Below, piece after piece: positions 17,583-26,494 of a stretch of 64,000 bases of DNA (positions within the stretch are counted from its first letter, which is position 1; each line of letters begins with the position of its first letter). The stretch is taken from positions 186,001-250,000 of the forward strand of contig CAWBBW010000042.1 of the NCBI GenBank assembly GCA_963787135.1. The letters are read 5' to 3'. Under the pieces are notes generated by a model, which was not told where the DNA came from, did not search any database, and saw only the letters and a list, made by a program, of their open reading frames with translations. The position numbers were made by a program, and so were the translations under genes. This DNA comes from Roseiarcus sp963787135. Its GTDB lineage: Bacteria; Pseudomonadota; Alphaproteobacteria; Rhizobiales; Beijerinckiaceae.

Positions 17583-18518
17583 ATGAGCTGGAACCCGCTG
17601 CTCGAGTCCGGCTTCCCGGACGCAGTCAGCATCGACGCCATCGAGACGCTGATCGTGCCGCGTGCAGTCGACCTCGGCGGCTTCGAGGTGCGCCGCGCCC
17701 TGCCCGCGCCGCAGCGCCAGATGGTCGGCCCGTTCATTTTTTTCGATCAGGCGGGGCCAGGGGAGTTCGTCTCCGGACAGGGCGCCGACGTGCGTCCCCA
17801 TCCTCATATCGGACTGGCCACGGTCACGTATCTGTTTCGCGGCGAGATCCTGCATCGGGACAGCGTCGGATCGAACCAGCTCATTCGCCCGGGCGACGTC
17901 AACTGGATGGTCGCGGGGCGCGGCATCACGCATTCCGAGCGAACGCCTGCCGAGACACGCAAAAGGCCGCATAGCGGCTACGGGATTCAGACCTGGGTCG
18001 CGCTGCCGGAAGCGCACGAAGACACGGCCCCGAGCTTCGAGCACCACGCCCGGGACATGCTGCCGGTTCTCCACAGCGACGGCGTGACGCTAAGGCTCAT
18101 TCTTGGCCGGGCCTATGGCGAAATCGCGCCTGCAAGCGTCTTCTCCGAGACATTCTATGCCGACGCCGAACTGAAGCCCGGCGCCCGCATTCCGCTACCC
18201 GACGACCACGAGGAACGCGGCCTCTATATTCTCGAAGGGTCGATCTCGGTCGCCGGCCAGTCGTTCGAGGCGGGGCGAATGATGGTGTTCCGCCCCAGGG
18301 ACAGCATCGCCGTCGCGGCGGGGCCGAGGGGGGCGCGGCTCATCCTTCTCGGCGGCGCGACGCTCGGCGGCCCCCGCTACATCTGGTGGAACTTTGTCGC
18401 ATCGAGCCAGGAAAAGATCGACGCCGCCAAGGAAGAATGGCGCAGAGGCGACTGGGGCCGTGGCCTTTTCGACCTTCCGCCCGGCGACCGCGACGAATTC
18501 ATCCCGTTGCCGCCGTAA
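17583..18518 (+). CDS. Pirin family bicupin protein
   Basis: 311 residues. The N-terminal cupin has the pirin signature VRPHPHIGLATVTYLFRGEI and RGITHSER (metal-binding His, His, His, Glu); the C-terminal cupin is RGLYILEGSISVAGQSF. Pirins are Fe/Ni-binding proteins acting as quercetinases or redox-linked regulators. ATG 17583 is preferred over the longer frame from 17478 because homology begins at SWNPLLES. It stands as a single gene. Confidence 0.9.
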   Translation: MSWNPLLESGFPDAVSIDAIETLIVPRAVDLGGFEVRRALPAPQRQMVGPFIFFDQAGPGEFVSGQGADVRPHPHIGLATVTYLFRGEILHRDSVGSNQLIRPGDVNWMVAGRGITHSERTPAETRKRPHSGYGIQTWVALPEAHEDTAPSFEHHARDMLPVLHSDGVTLRLILGRAYGEIAPASVFSETFYADAELKPGARIPLPDDHEERGLYILEGSISVAGQSFEAGRMMVFRPRDSIAVAAGPRGARLILLGGATLGGPRYIWWNFVASSQEKIDAAKEEWRRGDWGRGLFDLPPGDRDEFIPLPP

Positions 18519-18541
18519 GTCCTCGCAATCTTGAGATGAGG

Positions 18542-19732
18542 TCAACCCACCCGTCCTGCCCGGAACGCCTCGACCGTCTGCATCACGCCGCGCAGTTCCG
18601 CCAGGCCCTTGAGGCGCCCGATGAAGGAATAGCCGGGGTTCATCCGTTTCATTCGGTCGTCGCCGAGCAGGTGGCCGTGATCGGGGCGCATGGGGATTTC
18701 AGCGTCGGCGCGTCCTTCCGCGCGGCGTCGCTTCTCCTCGTTCATCAGCTCCGCAACAAGCGCGATCAGGTCCACGTCGCCGCCGAGATGCTCGGCTTCG
18801 AAGAACGACCCGTCCGGCTCGCGCCTGACGTTGCGGAGATGAACGAAATGCACGCGCGGCCCGAATTCGCGCGCCATCGCCACGAGGTCGTTCCTGGGAT
18901 TCGAGCCGAACGAGCCCGCGCAGAGCGTGATGCCGCAGGCGGGCGACGGCACGGCGGCGAAGAGTTTTCTGACATCCTCGGCGGTCGAGAACACCCGCGG
19001 CAGGCCGAAGATCGGAAAGGCCGGGTCGTCGGGATGGATGGCGAGTCTGACGCCCTCCTCTTCCGCGGTCGCCGTGATCTCGCTGACGAAGGCGATCAGA
19101 TTGTCGCGCATCGTCTCGACGCCGACATCTTTGTAGCCTGCGAGCGCACGACGGAAACTCGTGCGGTCATAGGCGAAGTCGCGCGCCGGCAGCCAGTCGA
19201 TCAGCGTGCGCTCGAGCGCCTCGGCCGTCTCGGGCGCCATCGCCGCGAAGCGGGCTCTGGCGGCCTCGATCTGCTCGGGCGCATAGTCGGCCTCCGCGTC
19301 CTCGCGTTTGAGAACGAAGAGATCGTAAGCCGCGTAATCGGCGGCGTCGAAGCGAAGCGCCGTCCCGCCGTTCGGCAGCCGCCAGTCGAGGTTCGTGCGC
19401 GTCCAGTCGGTGATCGCCATGAAATTGTAGCAGAAGGTTTTTACGCCGGCGCGCGCAGCGTTGCGGATCGACTGCTTGTAGTTGTCGATCTTCTGCCGGA
19501 AGGCGCCGCTGCGCGTCTTGATCTCTTCGCCGACGCCGATGCTCTCGACCACCGGCCAGGCGAGGCCGGCGCGTTCGATCTCGCCGCGGCGCTTGGCGAT
19601 CTCCTCTTCGCTCCAGACATCGCCCTGGTTGCGATGATGGAGCGCCGTGACGATGCCGACCGCGCCCGCCTGCGCGGCTTGCTCCAGCGTGACCGGATCG
19701 TCCGGCCCGAACCAGCGCCAGGTTTGCAGCAT
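18542..19732 (-). CDS. uxuA: Mannonate dehydratase
   Basis: 396 residues, full length. It dehydrates D-mannonate to 2-keto-3-deoxygluconate in hexuronate catabolism. Seen: the N-terminal MLQTWRWFGPDDPVTLEQ and GIVTALHH, the metal-binding region RLAIHPDDPAFPIFGLPR, the Cys/His ligands in CAGSFGSNPRND and HFVHLRNV, and the catalytic MRPDHGHLL. No uxuB, uxaC or kdg genes are next to it, but an acid-sugar module lies at 47-52 kb. It ends 24 bp from the convergent pirin gene. Confidence 0.95.
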   Translation of the reverse strand: MLQTWRWFGPDDPVTLEQAAQAGAVGIVTALHHRNQGDVWSEEEIAKRRGEIERAGLAWPVVESIGVGEEIKTRSGAFRQKIDNYKQSIRNAARAGVKTFCYNFMAITDWTRTNLDWRLPNGGTALRFDAADYAAYDLFVLKREDAEADYAPEQIEAARARFAAMAPETAEALERTLIDWLPARDFAYDRTSFRRALAGYKDVGVETMRDNLIAFVSEITATAEEEGVRLAIHPDDPAFPIFGLPRVFSTAEDVRKLFAAVPSPACGITLCAGSFGSNPRNDLVAMAREFGPRVHFVHLRNVRREPDGSFFEAEHLGGDVDLIALVAELMNEEKRRRAEGRADAEIPMRPDHGHLLGDDRMKRMNPGYSFIGRLKGLAELRGVMQTVEAFRAGRVG

Positions 19733-19790
19733 CGGCTCCTCCCTAGAACCCTTGTCCCGCGAGCGGCCGCGAGCGGGAGAAGGGATTGCT

Positions 19791-20744
19791 CTACACCCTG
19801 CGCCCGATGGCGAGATACCTTTCCGCGCGCGTCTCGCGCAGCGCCTCGGGGCTCATGTTCTCAAGCGACTTCAAGGCCTCGCCGATCGCCCGGCCCACCG
19901 CGGCGACAGCCGCCGCCGGGTCGCGATGCGCCCCGCCGACCGGTTCCGGAATGATGCTGTCGATGATGCCGAATTTTAAGAGATCCTGGGCGGTGATCTT
20001 CATGCTGGTCGCCGCATCCTGGGCGCGCGAGGAATCGCGCCAGAGGATCGAAGCGGAGGCCTCGGGCGAGGCGACGGTGTAGATCGCGTGCTCGAGCATC
20101 ATGACCTTGTTCGCCGTCGCGATCGCGACCGCGCCGCCCGAGCCGCCCTCGCCGATCACCACCGCCACATTGGGCACGCCGAGCGAGAGGCACGCGTCGG
20201 TCGAGCGAGCGATCGCCTCGGCCTGGCCGCGCGCCTCGGCCTCGACGCCCGGAAAGGCGCCGGCCGTGTCGACCAGCGCAATCACCGGCAGCTCGAACCG
20301 GTCGGCAAGCTCCATCAGGCGCACGGCCTTGCGATAGCCTTCCGGGCGGGCCATGCCGAAATTATGCCTCAACCGGCTTTCGGTGTCGTTGCCCTTTTCC
20401 TGTCCGATCAGGCAGACCGATCGGCCCTCGAACCGGCCGAGGCCGCCGACGATCGCCTCGTCTTCGCCGAAATAGCGGTCGCCCGCGAGCGCCGTGAATT
20501 CGGTGACGAGCCCCTTGAGATAGTCGGAAAAGCGCGGCCGGCCTTGCACGCGGGCGACCTGCGTCTTCTGCCAGGGCGTGAGGCTCGAGTAGAGATCGGT
20601 GAGCGCCTTTTCGGACCGGGCCTCGAGCTTGGCGATCTCCTCCGCCAGCGCCGGCAAATCGCCCTTCTCCGCCACCGCGCGCAACTCGTCGAGACGGGCG
20701 TCGATATCGGCGACCGCCGCTTCGAAACTGAGATAAGTGCGCAT
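19791..20744 (-). CDS. accA: Acetyl-CoA carboxylase carboxyltransferase, alpha subunit
   Basis: 317 residues, full length. With AccD it moves the carboxyl group from biotin to acetyl-CoA, the first step of fatty acid synthesis. Visible: the family N-terminus YLSFEAAVADIDARLDELR, HPxRP-type core replaced by RVQGRPRFSDYLKGLV, GQEKGNDTESRLRHNFGMA, and the crotonase-fold oxyanion region EGGSGGAVAIATANKVMMLE. Single gene in this context. Confidence 0.97.
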   Translation of the reverse strand: MRTYLSFEAAVADIDARLDELRAVAEKGDLPALAEEIAKLEARSEKALTDLYSSLTPWQKTQVARVQGRPRFSDYLKGLVTEFTALAGDRYFGEDEAIVGGLGRFEGRSVCLIGQEKGNDTESRLRHNFGMARPEGYRKAVRLMELADRFELPVIALVDTAGAFPGVEAEARGQAEAIARSTDACLSLGVPNVAVVIGEGGSGGAVAIATANKVMMLEHAIYTVASPEASASILWRDSSRAQDAATSMKITAQDLLKFGIIDSIIPEPVGGAHRDPAAAVAAVGRAIGEALKSLENMSPEALRETRAERYLAIGRRV

Positions 20745-20970
20745 TCCGTCCTTGTGAGAGACCCGCCTGGGCCGCGGCGGCGCGGGAACCTGAGGGGAGG
20801 CGGGGGTGAAGTCAAGCTTCGTCGGCTGAAGCGCGGCCCGACCGCCGCGCCCTGTCCCTGTGAAGCCCGCCCAGCCGCCCCGTGAAAGTTACAAGAAAAG
20901 GCGCCTAAGCTTCTAAATCGCGAGACCGCTGACAAAAGTGCAGCCGTCCGAAAGGGCCTCTGGCTTCGCC

Positions 20971-21576
20971 TCAAATCTGGTGAAATCGCTGCCGCTGCGG
21001 CGGCTCCGCCGGCGCGCCCGGCGGGAAGGGTTTGGCCAAGAGGTCGGCGCAGCGGTCTGCGAGCCCCGTCAGCGCGGCCTCCGTTTCGCCGGCGGCAAGC
21101 GGTGGAAGCGCATCGTCGACCGCGCTCTGCCATTGCTCCTGCGCGACCGCCTTGGCGGCGTCCTCGGCCGGGACGATCCGGATATAGTGCTCGGCGAGCG
21201 AGACATAGACCAGCACGCCGCATTGCGAGCGGTCGAGCCCGCGCACCACGAATTGCGCCAGCGCCGCGCGGTGGCCGGCGGATCGCTGGGCGCGCTTCGG
21301 CACGATGAGCCGCCTGACCCAGGGCACGGATCCGATGACGCCCGCGAGAATGGCGACCAGCAGCTGGGCGATGTAGATGCGCTGGGCGGAAAGGTCGGTG
21401 AACAGGAGGAGCGGCAGCGGCGTCGCCAGCGCGAGGATGCAGGCGCCGAGCAGGAATTCGGCGTCGCGCGAAATCGAGGCGCTGGTCAAAACGCACATGA
21501 TCGGCGCGCGCGTCTTGAGCTGCGCCTCATCGTATGCGGCCTCGATCCGCGCCGCCGCGGCCGGGTCGACGATCAT
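20971..21576 (-). CDS. TPM-domain membrane protein
   Basis: 201 residues with a TPM (TLP18.3/Psb32/MOLO-1) domain and two hydrophobic helices (about 45-90: LLGACILALATPLPLLLF, IYIAQLLVAILAGVIG). Second TPM gene of a LemA-TPM-TPM group. ATG 21576 uses the A of the TGA that ends the ancestral frame of the upstream TPM gene (TGATG), implying translational coupling. The longer in-frame extension is the shadow of a glycine-rich tail and is not used. Confidence 0.85.
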   Translation of the reverse strand: MIVDPAAAARIEAAYDEAQLKTRAPIMCVLTSASISRDAEFLLGACILALATPLPLLLFTDLSAQRIYIAQLLVAILAGVIGSVPWVRRLIVPKRAQRSAGHRAALAQFVVRGLDRSQCGVLVYVSLAEHYIRIVPAEDAAKAVAQEQWQSAVDDALPPLAAGETEAALTGLADRCADLLAKPFPPGAPAEPPQRQRFHQI

Positions 21577-22351
21577 CACCAGCCCCCCGAAGCGCCGCCG
21601 CCGCCCGATGAGCCTCCGCCGCCGGAGAAATCCGCCGCCCTCCGCCCCCGAACCCGCCTCCGCCGAAGCCGCCTCCGCCTCCAAATCCTCCACCGCCCAT
21701 GCCCATGGGAATGAAGACGACATTGCCGCCGCCGCCCCGGCGGCTTATCCGGCTGATGACGAACATGATGAAGAGGAAGATGAGGAACGGCGCCAGCGTG
21801 TCGAGGAGCGTCGCGTCGTGCTCGGCGCGCATCTCGGTCGGTTTCGGCTTCCACTCGGCCGAGTCGGTCGTGAGCGCGGTGATGATGTCGTCGACGCCGC
21901 GCGTCACCCCGCCGTCGAAATCGCCGGCCTTGAAGCGCGGCGTAATGGCGTTGGCGATGATGATGCTCGACACCGCGTCGGTCAGCGTGCCCTCGAGGCC
22001 GTAGCCGACCTCGATCCGGACCTTTCGCTCCTTGGGAGCGATCAGAAGCAGGACGCCGTTGTTCTTCTTGGCCTCGCCGAGCTTCCACGCGCGGAAGAGC
22101 TCGTTGGCGTAGGGCTCGATCTCCTCGCCCTGGAGGGAGGAGACCGTCGCCACCACCAGCTGGATCTGCGACTTCTGCTCGAGATCGGCGAGCTTGCGTT
22201 CGAGGTCCGCGGTCGTGACCGGCGAGAGAATATGCGCCTGATCGACGACCCGTCCGGTGAGCTCGGGCAGGTTCGTCGCAGCGAACCCCGCGCCGATCAT
22301 GAGCGCGGCGAAGAAGCTTATGACAAACGCGCGCGGCCAGAAGCGAAGCAT
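21527..22351 (-). CDS. TPM-domain protein (YgcG-like) with frameshifted tail
   Basis: As written 274 residues: signal peptide (1-24, IGAGFAA), periplasmic TPM domain (LPELTGRVVDQAHILSP, GVLLLIAPKERKVRIEVGYG, about 25-160), a membrane helix (FLIFLFIMFVISRIS) and a Gly-rich region. Such proteins normally end in a Gly/Ser tail with a terminal Trp. Here that tail (DFSGGGG..ASGGW, stop at 21576-21578) is in the next frame, so one base seems missing near 21640. The annotated frame instead runs 50 bp into the next gene with an Ala/Arg-rich end. Function in the envelope with LemA is not established. Confidence 0.8.
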   Translation of the reverse strand: MLRFWPRAFVISFFAALMIGAGFAATNLPELTGRVVDQAHILSPVTTADLERKLADLEQKSQIQLVVATVSSLQGEEIEPYANELFRAWKLGEAKKNNGVLLLIAPKERKVRIEVGYGLEGTLTDAVSSIIIANAITPRFKAGDFDGGVTRGVDDIITALTTDSAEWKPKPTEMRAEHDATLLDTLAPFLIFLFIMFVISRISRRGGGGNVVFIPMGMGGGGFGGGGGFGGGGFGGGGRRISPAAEAHRAAAALRGAGDDRRPGRGGADRGRIR

Positions 22352-22371
22352 CCGGGCGCTCCAGTCGAGAG

Positions 22372-22968
22372 TCAGAACTTCACCTTCGGCGCGGTCTGCG
22401 CTTCCGCGTCGGCGGTGAACGGGACGAGCGGCTTGATCGACCGGAACACTGTCTGCGCCCAGATCACGCTCGGGAAGGTCCTGAGGGTCGTGTTAAAGTC
22501 CTGCACCGCGGCGATGTAATCCCTGCGCGCGACCGCGATGCGGTTCTCGGTTCCCTCGAGCTGCGACTGGAGCGCCAGGAAGTTCTGGTTCGACTTGAGG
22601 TCGGGATAGTTCTCGCTGACCGCGAGCAGCCGTCCCAGCGCGCCGGAGAGCGCGTTTTGCGCGTCCTGCAGCTGTTTGACCTTCTCCGGGTCGGTGAGGT
22701 CGTTGGCGTCGAGGTGGATCGACGTCGCCTTGGCGCGCGCCTCGGTGACCTGGACGAACACGTCCTTTTCCTGCTTGGCGTAGCCTTGCACGGTGGCGAC
22801 GAGATTGGGCACCAGATCGGAGCGCCGCTGATACTGGTTCTGGACTTCCGCCCAAGCGGCATTGGCGGCTTCCTGCTTGGTCGGAATGACGTTGTAGCCG
22901 CAGGCCGAAACCGAAACGGCGATCAGCGCGAGCGCGGCGAGCGAACGCAATCGGGAAAGGAATGACAC
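22372..22968 (-). CDS. lemA: LemA family lipoprotein
   Basis: 198 residues beginning at GTG 22968 (preceded by AAGGGGG). The N-terminal hydrophobic segment ends in a lipobox-like VSVSACG, and a coiled LemA core follows (QNQYQRRSDLVPNLVATVQG, SENYPDLKSNQNFLALQSQL, ENRIAVARRDYIAAVQDFN). LemA proteins accompany TPM proteins in many bacteria; their role is unclear. It lies 20 bp before the first TPM gene in one operon of three. The upstream extension to 23151 has no homology. Confidence 0.88.
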   Translation of the reverse strand: MSFLSRLRSLAALALIAVSVSACGYNVIPTKQEAANAAWAEVQNQYQRRSDLVPNLVATVQGYAKQEKDVFVQVTEARAKATSIHLDANDLTDPEKVKQLQDAQNALSGALGRLLAVSENYPDLKSNQNFLALQSQLEGTENRIAVARRDYIAAVQDFNTTLRTFPSVIWAQTVFRSIKPLVPFTADAEAQTAPKVKF

Positions 22969-23208
22969 GGGTAGAACCCCCTTGGCCAACGCGCCGACGG
23001 GCGCAGCCTCCGGGACGGCACAATACAGGCGCGCGCCCTCTCCGGCAAAGGGCGCGAAAGCAGGCGGCCACCCTTTATTCTTTGCCAGGTCATGCTCGAA
23101 GCGCCGCGAGGGTTGATTGAACCGCGGGCTTTCACTAGAAACGCCGACCACCGCTGCCCCCTTTCAGCCCTAAACCAGCGTTTTCCAACGCCAGAACCAG
23201 GATTTACG

Positions 23209-24228
23209 ATGCGCGTCTATTACGACCGGGATTCCGACCTCAATCTCGTCAAGGGCAAGAAGGTCGCCGTCGTCGGCTACGGCAGCCAGGGCCACGCGCA
23301 TCTCCTCAACCTGCGCGACAGCGGGGTGAAGGAGATCGCCGTCGCGCTCAAGCCCGGCTCGCCCTCGGCCAAGAAGGCGGAAGCCGAAGGCGTCAAGGTG
23401 ATGGATGTCGCGAGCGCCGCCAAATGGGCCGACGTCGTGATGATGCTGACCCCCGACGAGCTCCAGGCCGAGATCTACCGCAACGAGCTCGCGCCCAACA
23501 TGAAGAAGGGCGCGGCGCTGATGTTCGCCCACGGGCTCAACGTCCACTTCAATCTCATCGAGCCGCGCGCCGATCTCGACGTGCTGATGGTCGCGCCGAA
23601 GGGGCCGGGCCATACGGTGCGCTCGGAATATAAGCGCGGCGGCGGCGTGCCCTGCCTGATCGCGATCCACCAGGACGCGAGCGGCAACGCCCATGACCTC
23701 GGCCTTTCCTATGCCTCTGCGATCGGCGGCGGCCGCGCCGGCGTCATCGAGACCACCTTCCGCGAGGAATGCGAGACGGACCTCTTCGGCGAGCAGGTGG
23801 TGCTCTGCGGCGGTCTGGTCGAGCTCATCCGCGCCGGTTACGAAACCCTGGTCGACGCCGGCTACGCGCCGGAAATGGCCTATTTCGAATGCCTGCACGA
23901 AGTGAAGCTGATCGTCGACCTCATCTACGAGGGCGGCATCGCCAACATGAACTATTCGATCTCCAACACCGCCGAGTACGGCGAGTACGTCTCCGGCCCC
24001 CGCATCATCACGCCCGCGGCCAAGGCCGAGATGAAGCGCGTTCTCGACGACATCCAGTCCGGCAAGTTCACCCGCGACTGGATGCTGGAGAACCGGGTCA
24101 ACCAGACCTCGTTCAAGGCGATGCGCGCCCGCGCCAACGCCCATCCGATCGAGGAAGTCGGCGCCAAGCTCCGCGCCATGATGCCCTGGATCGGCCAGAA
24201 CAAGCTCGTCGACAAGGCGAGGAACTAG
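23209..24228 (+). CDS. ilvC: Ketol-acid reductoisomerase, class I
   Basis: 339 residues, the short class I length. Second common step of Val/Ile synthesis, using NADPH and Mg2+. The N-terminal Rossmann motif is VAVVGYGSQGHAHLLNL with a basic LKPGSPS loop for NADPH phosphate. The C-terminal knotted domain has metal ligands in the DLFGEQ and ECLHEVKLIVDL segments. ATG 23209 is chosen for homology (MRVYYDRDSDL). It is divergent from lemA over 240 bp and followed by an intergenic repeat. Confidence 0.97.
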   Translation: MRVYYDRDSDLNLVKGKKVAVVGYGSQGHAHLLNLRDSGVKEIAVALKPGSPSAKKAEAEGVKVMDVASAAKWADVVMMLTPDELQAEIYRNELAPNMKKGAALMFAHGLNVHFNLIEPRADLDVLMVAPKGPGHTVRSEYKRGGGVPCLIAIHQDASGNAHDLGLSYASAIGGGRAGVIETTFREECETDLFGEQVVLCGGLVELIRAGYETLVDAGYAPEMAYFECLHEVKLIVDLIYEGGIANMNYSISNTAEYGEYVSGPRIITPAAKAEMKRVLDDIQSGKFTRDWMLENRVNQTSFKAMRARANAHPIEEVGAKLRAMMPWIGQNKLVDKARN

Positions 24229-24240
24229 CGGGCGCGCCCC

Positions 24241-24405
24241 CACTGCCGCCCTCGGGCGGTCCCCCCACCACCGCCCTTCGGGCGGTCCCCCTCCCCCGCT
24301 TGCGGGGAGGACGCGCCGCTGTGGGGCTGTGGCGGCGATTCCCTCCCCTCGCTTACAAAGCGCGGGGGAGGGGGACCACGCGCAGCGGGGTGGAGGGGGC
24401 AGGCA
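24241..24405. repeat. Intergenic palindromic repeat cluster
   Basis: Three tight hairpins follow ilvC: CCGCCCTCGGGCGG (24246-24259), CCGCCCTTCGGGCGG (24271-24285) and CCCCGC-TT-GCGGGG (24294-24307). A unit at 24341-24405 contains CAAAGCGCGGGGGAGGG and ends GGTGGAGGGGGCAGGC. The same unit recurs twice, in opposite orientations, at 53543-53690. This is a dispersed REP-like family; it probably also folds at the end of the ilvC transcript. Confidence 0.8.
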
Positions 24406-24496
24406 ATCAGCGCGTACGCGCCGGCTTTCCGCTTGCCAGCCTCCGACGCCTTTGCTAATGGCGGGCGCTTCCGGGCGTAAGCGTCAGGATTTCGAT

Positions 24497-24572
<76 letters not shown>

Positions 24573-24786
24573 TCGAAAAGCCCCGATAAAATCAGCGGTG
24601 GATACGGCGCTTTATCGACGGAAAGTCGCCCTTTACGCCGCGCCGTGCGGGAGGAAGTGCGACGCGACCTCGCCGACGGGGGCGGGCCAATCGAAGCGGA
24701 GGAAGAGTATCGGATTGCCAGCGCCCGAAGGTAGCGGGGTGCGGTGAAGGGGTAGTAGTGTCGCTGGCCAAGCGCGAGGGGTTGGC

Positions 24787-25500
24787 ATGCGCAAATACGC
24801 GAAAATCTTCGGAGCATTCAGCATGAGCTTGGCGTCGCTTCTCGGGGCGTCCCGCGCGCAGGAAAACGCGGTCACGGCGATCGACATCCTGCTGGAGCCG
24901 GACATGACAATGGTTAGGCGTGCACAAGCCGACAACACCCGTCTGCTTAATGCCTACCCGAAGGGCTTTGCTTTGAACGCAACCCACCAGCCGCATCTCA
25001 CGCTGGTTCAGCAGTTCGTGCGCACGGCTGACCTTGACAAGGTCTACGCCGCGGCCAACCAGGTTCTGGCCAAGGAAAAAGCGGGAGGCTGGAACCTGAA
25101 GGCGTTCAAGTACTACTACATTCCCGTTCCACCGAACGGCATAGCGGGCATTGTCGTCGAGCCCACAGAAGATTTGCTCCGCCTCCAACAGGGATTGTTG
25201 GATGCGGTCGCGCCATTCACGGAGAAGACCGGGACCGCTGCTGCCTTCGTAAGCGCCGCCGAGGGGCGCGACATCCAGCCGGGATTGATCGAATATGTGG
25301 CCAATTTCGCTACAGTTGCAGCCGGCAAGAAGTTCAATCCGCACGTCACAATTGGTGTCGCTCCCGAGGCCTATCTCAATGAGATGCTGGCGGAACCATT
25401 TGAGGCGTTCACCTTCTCGCCGGTGGGCGCGGCGGTTTATCAACTCGGCAGTTTTGGCGCAGCCCGCAAGGAGCTCCAGGCCTTGTCGCTGACGCAATGA
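24787..25500 (+). CDS. Exported 2H phosphoesterase-like protein
   Basis: 237 residues. A signal-peptide-like start (MRKYAKIFGAFSMSLASLLG, cleavage near ASRAQ) precedes a 2'-5' RNA ligase / cyclic phosphodiesterase (2H) fold with both catalytic motifs: PHLTLVQQF (about 72-80) and PHVTIGVA (about 195-202). Cytoplasmic relatives process RNA 2',3'-cyclic ends; a periplasmic location implies another nucleotide or phosphoester substrate. ATG 24787 follows GAGGGG. No partner gene is evident; a broken lipoprotein gene follows. Confidence 0.8.
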   Translation: MRKYAKIFGAFSMSLASLLGASRAQENAVTAIDILLEPDMTMVRRAQADNTRLLNAYPKGFALNATHQPHLTLVQQFVRTADLDKVYAAANQVLAKEKAGGWNLKAFKYYYIPVPPNGIAGIVVEPTEDLLRLQQGLLDAVAPFTEKTGTAAAFVSAAEGRDIQPGLIEYVANFATVAAGKKFNPHVTIGVAPEAYLNEMLAEPFEAFTFSPVGAAVYQLGSFGAARKELQALSLTQ

Positions 25501-25624
25501 GCGCACGGCGGACGCGGCTGGCCGGTCGCGGCGGCGGCGGTCGCGCGCTGCGCAATGGCATATTGACCGCTGCGGCTCGCACAATTGCGATGCCTCTGAT
25601 ATTGTCTCTCGCGAGGGCGCGAGA

Positions 25625-25998
25625 ATGCGGATCTGGTTGGCGATACTGGTTGAGGCGCCGCGGCTGGATGTTCGCCATTCGTGCCAGTAACAAATCTTGC
25701 GACGATTGATCCTCAGACAAGGGCCTCAGCGATACAAGTCCGCGTTCTGCCGCTAGGCATGCAAATTCCGGCAAACGCTAAACTGCTTCAGCCAGTTCAA
25801 GCCTACTCGTGCAAACATCTCTTGACCGATCCGCCCGCCACCCAGGGAGATGCGATGCAGCAACTCCAGCTTCGAGCGCTGGAATTGCATGCGAACGCCG
25901 TTGTGAACGTGACATTCGATACCCGCGGGACGGACACGTTTGGGACCAACTGCTGGCAGACGGTGACCGCTTCGGGCATAGCAGCGTCCCTACCCTAG
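25625..25998 (+). pseudogene. RcsF-like lipoprotein gene with frameshift in signal peptide
   Basis: ATG 25625 opens MRIWLAILV in frame 2; the lipobox and mature protein (AAAGCSPFVPVTNLATIDP) follow in frame 1 after a switch between 25649 and 25658. The mature part resembles the RcsF domain: YSCK, then LQLRALELHANAVVNVTF and NCWQTVTASGIA, with paired cysteines. It would be an outer-membrane lipoprotein of roughly 120 residues. Frame 1 could still start at GTG 25681, but that product would be neither exported nor lipidated. One-base deletion or sequencing error. Confidence 0.6.
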
Positions 25999-26055
25999 TC
26001 TGCGGCCGAGCTTCTTGACCAGTAGGGCTGTGGTGACGGTGCTCTGACCCTACCC

Positions 26056-26374
26056 TCACTGCGTCCCCGCCTCGCCCTTCCCCGCCCCCATGCTCGCCTC
26101 CAGTTCAATCAGCGGCTGCACCCCAATCGGTGATCAGCCCCCGCCGGGGCCGGTCGAGGTCGATTACGACGAGGATCACGCTCGCCAGCAGGAGCGCCAC
26201 GATGACGGTCAGAAAGGAGCGCCTCACGCTCGAGAGCCCGCTCTCGTAACCGATGAGGCCGAGGCCGGCGAGGGCGATGACGTAGAGCATGAAAATGCTC
26301 GAAGCCGGCACGCGATTGCTGAGCGCCGCGAGGTTTTTGGCGTGCAGGTCGATCAGCCCGTTGAGGGATTGCAC
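26056..26374 (-). pseudogene. DUF4239-type membrane protein, C-terminal remnant
   Basis: Only the last third of a bestrophin-like DUF4239 protein remains: FFVQSLNGLIDLHAKNLAAL, two membrane helices (IFMLYVIALAGLGLIGYESG; SFLTVIVALLLASVILVVI) and DLDRPRRGLI. The final segment VQPLIELEASM is in the next frame (one extra base near 26132), ending at 26056. The N-terminal two thirds is absent; homology stops near 26390 where a 51-bp tandem repeat begins. Confidence 0.65.
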
Positions 26375-26392
26375 AAAAAAGTCCGATCGAAC

Positions 26393-26494
26393 GCATGCAC
26401 AGGCCGCATATCACCAACCCCTCATGGGCGATTTTCCCCGCTTGCATGCGCAGACCGCATACCACCGACCCCTCATGGGCGATTTTCCCGGCCT
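26393..26494. repeat. 51-bp direct tandem repeat, two copies
   Basis: Copy 1 at 26393-26443 and copy 2 at 26444-26494 share GCATGC(A/G)CAG(G/A)CCGCATA at the start and the exact CCCCTCATGGGCGATTTT core, with five or six substitutions. They replace the missing 5' part of the DUF4239 remnant. The rest of the 354-bp gap to the SDR gene (26495-26728) shows no gene. Confidence 0.75.

Noticed and set aside
24573..24786. A gene or riboswitch between tRNA-Lys and the 2H phosphoesterase
   Set aside because: No credible frame on either strand and no conserved aptamer pattern; probably degraded repeat sequence.
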